Position numbers and translations under genes: made by a program. From Pirellulaceae bacterium (GTDB taxonomy: Bacteria > Planctomycetota > Planctomycetia > Pirellulales > Pirellulaceae): a stretch of DNA of 64,000 nt. Positions 63,290 through 64,000 of the stretch are shown piece after piece (position 1 is the stretch's first letter; each line of letters begins with the position of its first letter). The stretch covers positions 496,001 through 560,000 of the forward strand of contig JAGYIQ010000002.1 in assembly GCA_018402565.1 (NCBI GenBank), given 5' to 3'. Below the pieces are notes generated by a model. The model ran no database searches. It had not been told where the DNA came from and saw only the letters and a list, made by a program, of their open reading frames with translations.

Positions 63290-64000
63290 ATGCCACACGC
63301 GATACTCTCACACCGCCGCGGGCAACGGCCGCGGCTCACCGGGCCGACCTCCCGTACCCTGCCCTACCTCTTGGCCACCCTGCTCGGTTTCTCGCTGCTG
63401 CTCGCGGGCGGGCTGGAACGCGGGGCGGCGGCCGATGAACCAACCGCCACCACGCTAAAAATCCTGACTCACAATGTCTGGTACGGTTTCACGCGGAAGA
63501 CCCAGCCGCGTTACGACCGGTGGCTACCGTGGGTAAGTGAACAGGCAGCCGACGTGGTCGTCCTGCAGGAACTCAATGGCTACACCCCCGAGCGGCTGGC
63601 GAGGGAAGCCGCGGCTTGGGGGCATCCCTACAGCGAATTGCTAAAAGAGGACGGATTTGCCACCGGCATCACCTCGCGGCACCCGATCAGCGACGTGCAG
63701 CGTCTGCGCGACGGCTTCCATCACGGCTTGCTCCGCGGCCGAATCCAAGGCATTTGGTTCTACGTGATTCACTTTCACCCGTCGAATTTTGCTCGACGGG
63801 TCGCCGAGGCCGAATTGCTGGAGGCCGACGTAAAAGCGTTGCCGGACCCCGAGCCCTCGGTCGTCTTGGTCGGCGATTTCAACGGCTTTTCGCCGGCAGA
63901 CAAGGCTCATTACGACCGGGACGCCGAGCTGATCCGATTCTTCGAACGCCTGGATCAACGCGACTCGAATGCACGAAACCTGAATGCCGGGCGAATGGAC
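63290..64000 (+). CDS. Exported endonuclease/exonuclease/phosphatase-family protein (partial, runs off the window)
   Basis: From the ATG at 63290 the frame is open to the end of the window (237 codons). It starts with a basic N-terminus and a hydrophobic signal (LPYLLATLLGFSLLLAGGLE). The EEP domain follows, with KILTHNVWYGF, the metal-binding Glu in DVVVLQELNGY, and VVLVGDFNGFSPADK with the Asp-Asn pair. IHFHPSNFARRV matches the catalytic loop region. Members include DNases, phosphatases and sphingomyelinases, and this one cannot be assigned more closely. The 3' end is outside the window. Confidence 0.85.
   Translation, partial: MPHAILSHRRGQRPRLTGPTSRTLPYLLATLLGFSLLLAGGLERGAAADEPTATTLKILTHNVWYGFTRKTQPRYDRWLPWVSEQAADVVVLQELNGYTPERLAREAAAWGHPYSELLKEDGFATGITSRHPISDVQRLRDGFHHGLLRGRIQGIWFYVIHFHPSNFARRVAEAELLEADVKALPDPEPSVVLVGDFNGFSPADKAHYDRDAELIRFFERLDQRDSNARNLNAGRMD

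Overview
This window looks like chromosomal DNA of a planctomycete, most likely of the Pirellula/Blastopirellula type. The clues are a secreted Ser/Gly-rich protein with a paired C-terminal domain of the planctomycete TIGR03000 type, secreted PQQ-propeller, M14 peptidase and parallel beta-helix proteins, an ExbB-ExbD-ExbD operon with giant solenoid proteins, a GatCAB amidotransferase operon, GC-rich coding DNA and very repeat-rich intergenic DNA. No plasmid, phage or CRISPR genes were seen. The taxonomic call is inference from gene recognition, not from a search.

Layout. 1-7.7 kb is an accessory, repeat-rich zone. It holds two 5'-truncated RHS proteins, each followed by a small gene that could encode a partner or immunity protein and then by a 292-bp direct repeat. 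Heptamer and roughly 194-bp tandem arrays lie around them. 7.7-10 kb has ruvC and, divergently, an rtcB-family gene. 10.1-19.1 kb is one co-directional run: ExbB, two ExbD, two ~1000-residue membrane-anchored solenoid proteins and a secreted protein. 19.2-23.7 kb (minus) has purE, a Rieske ferredoxin, a CNT nucleoside transporter and an ankyrin/PQQ-propeller protein. 23.9-33.5 kb has a histidine kinase with a CxxCH haem motif, tpx, the GDP-fucose pair fcl/gmd, a 513-bp tandem duplication, obg, an alkylguanine-DNA methyltransferase and an FHA protein.

33.6-46 kb carries serC with a D-2-hydroxyacid dehydrogenase, then folE2, a MazG-like gene and a COG0720 enzyme with the CExxHGH motif. These are followed by a beta-helix protein, mazG, a hibernation factor, gatC-gatA-gatB and the Ser/Gly-rich TIGR03000-type protein. 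46.3-48.1 kb is a large non-coding array of mosaic repeats. 48.1-53.3 kb (minus) has a DUF2490-like protein, a DinB-family protein, tRNA-Pro(GGG) and ffh-rpsP-trmD-rplS with no rimM. 53.7-64 kb has a PI-PLC-like secreted protein, glgC, a cation/proton antiporter, two M14 peptidase homologues (the second frameshifted and lacking the zinc motif) and the start of a secreted endonuclease/exonuclease/phosphatase protein that runs off the window.

Pathway links: folE2, the MazG-like gene and the pterin synthase form a tight cluster for the shared early steps of folate and queuosine synthesis. fcl and gmd together make GDP-L-fucose. serC and the dehydrogenase overlap and suggest serine synthesis. The accessory RHS zone is the best candidate for an unusual system: modular, recombining RHS tips, one ending in a putative clan-CD-type cysteine peptidase domain and the other in a domain with 23 cysteines.
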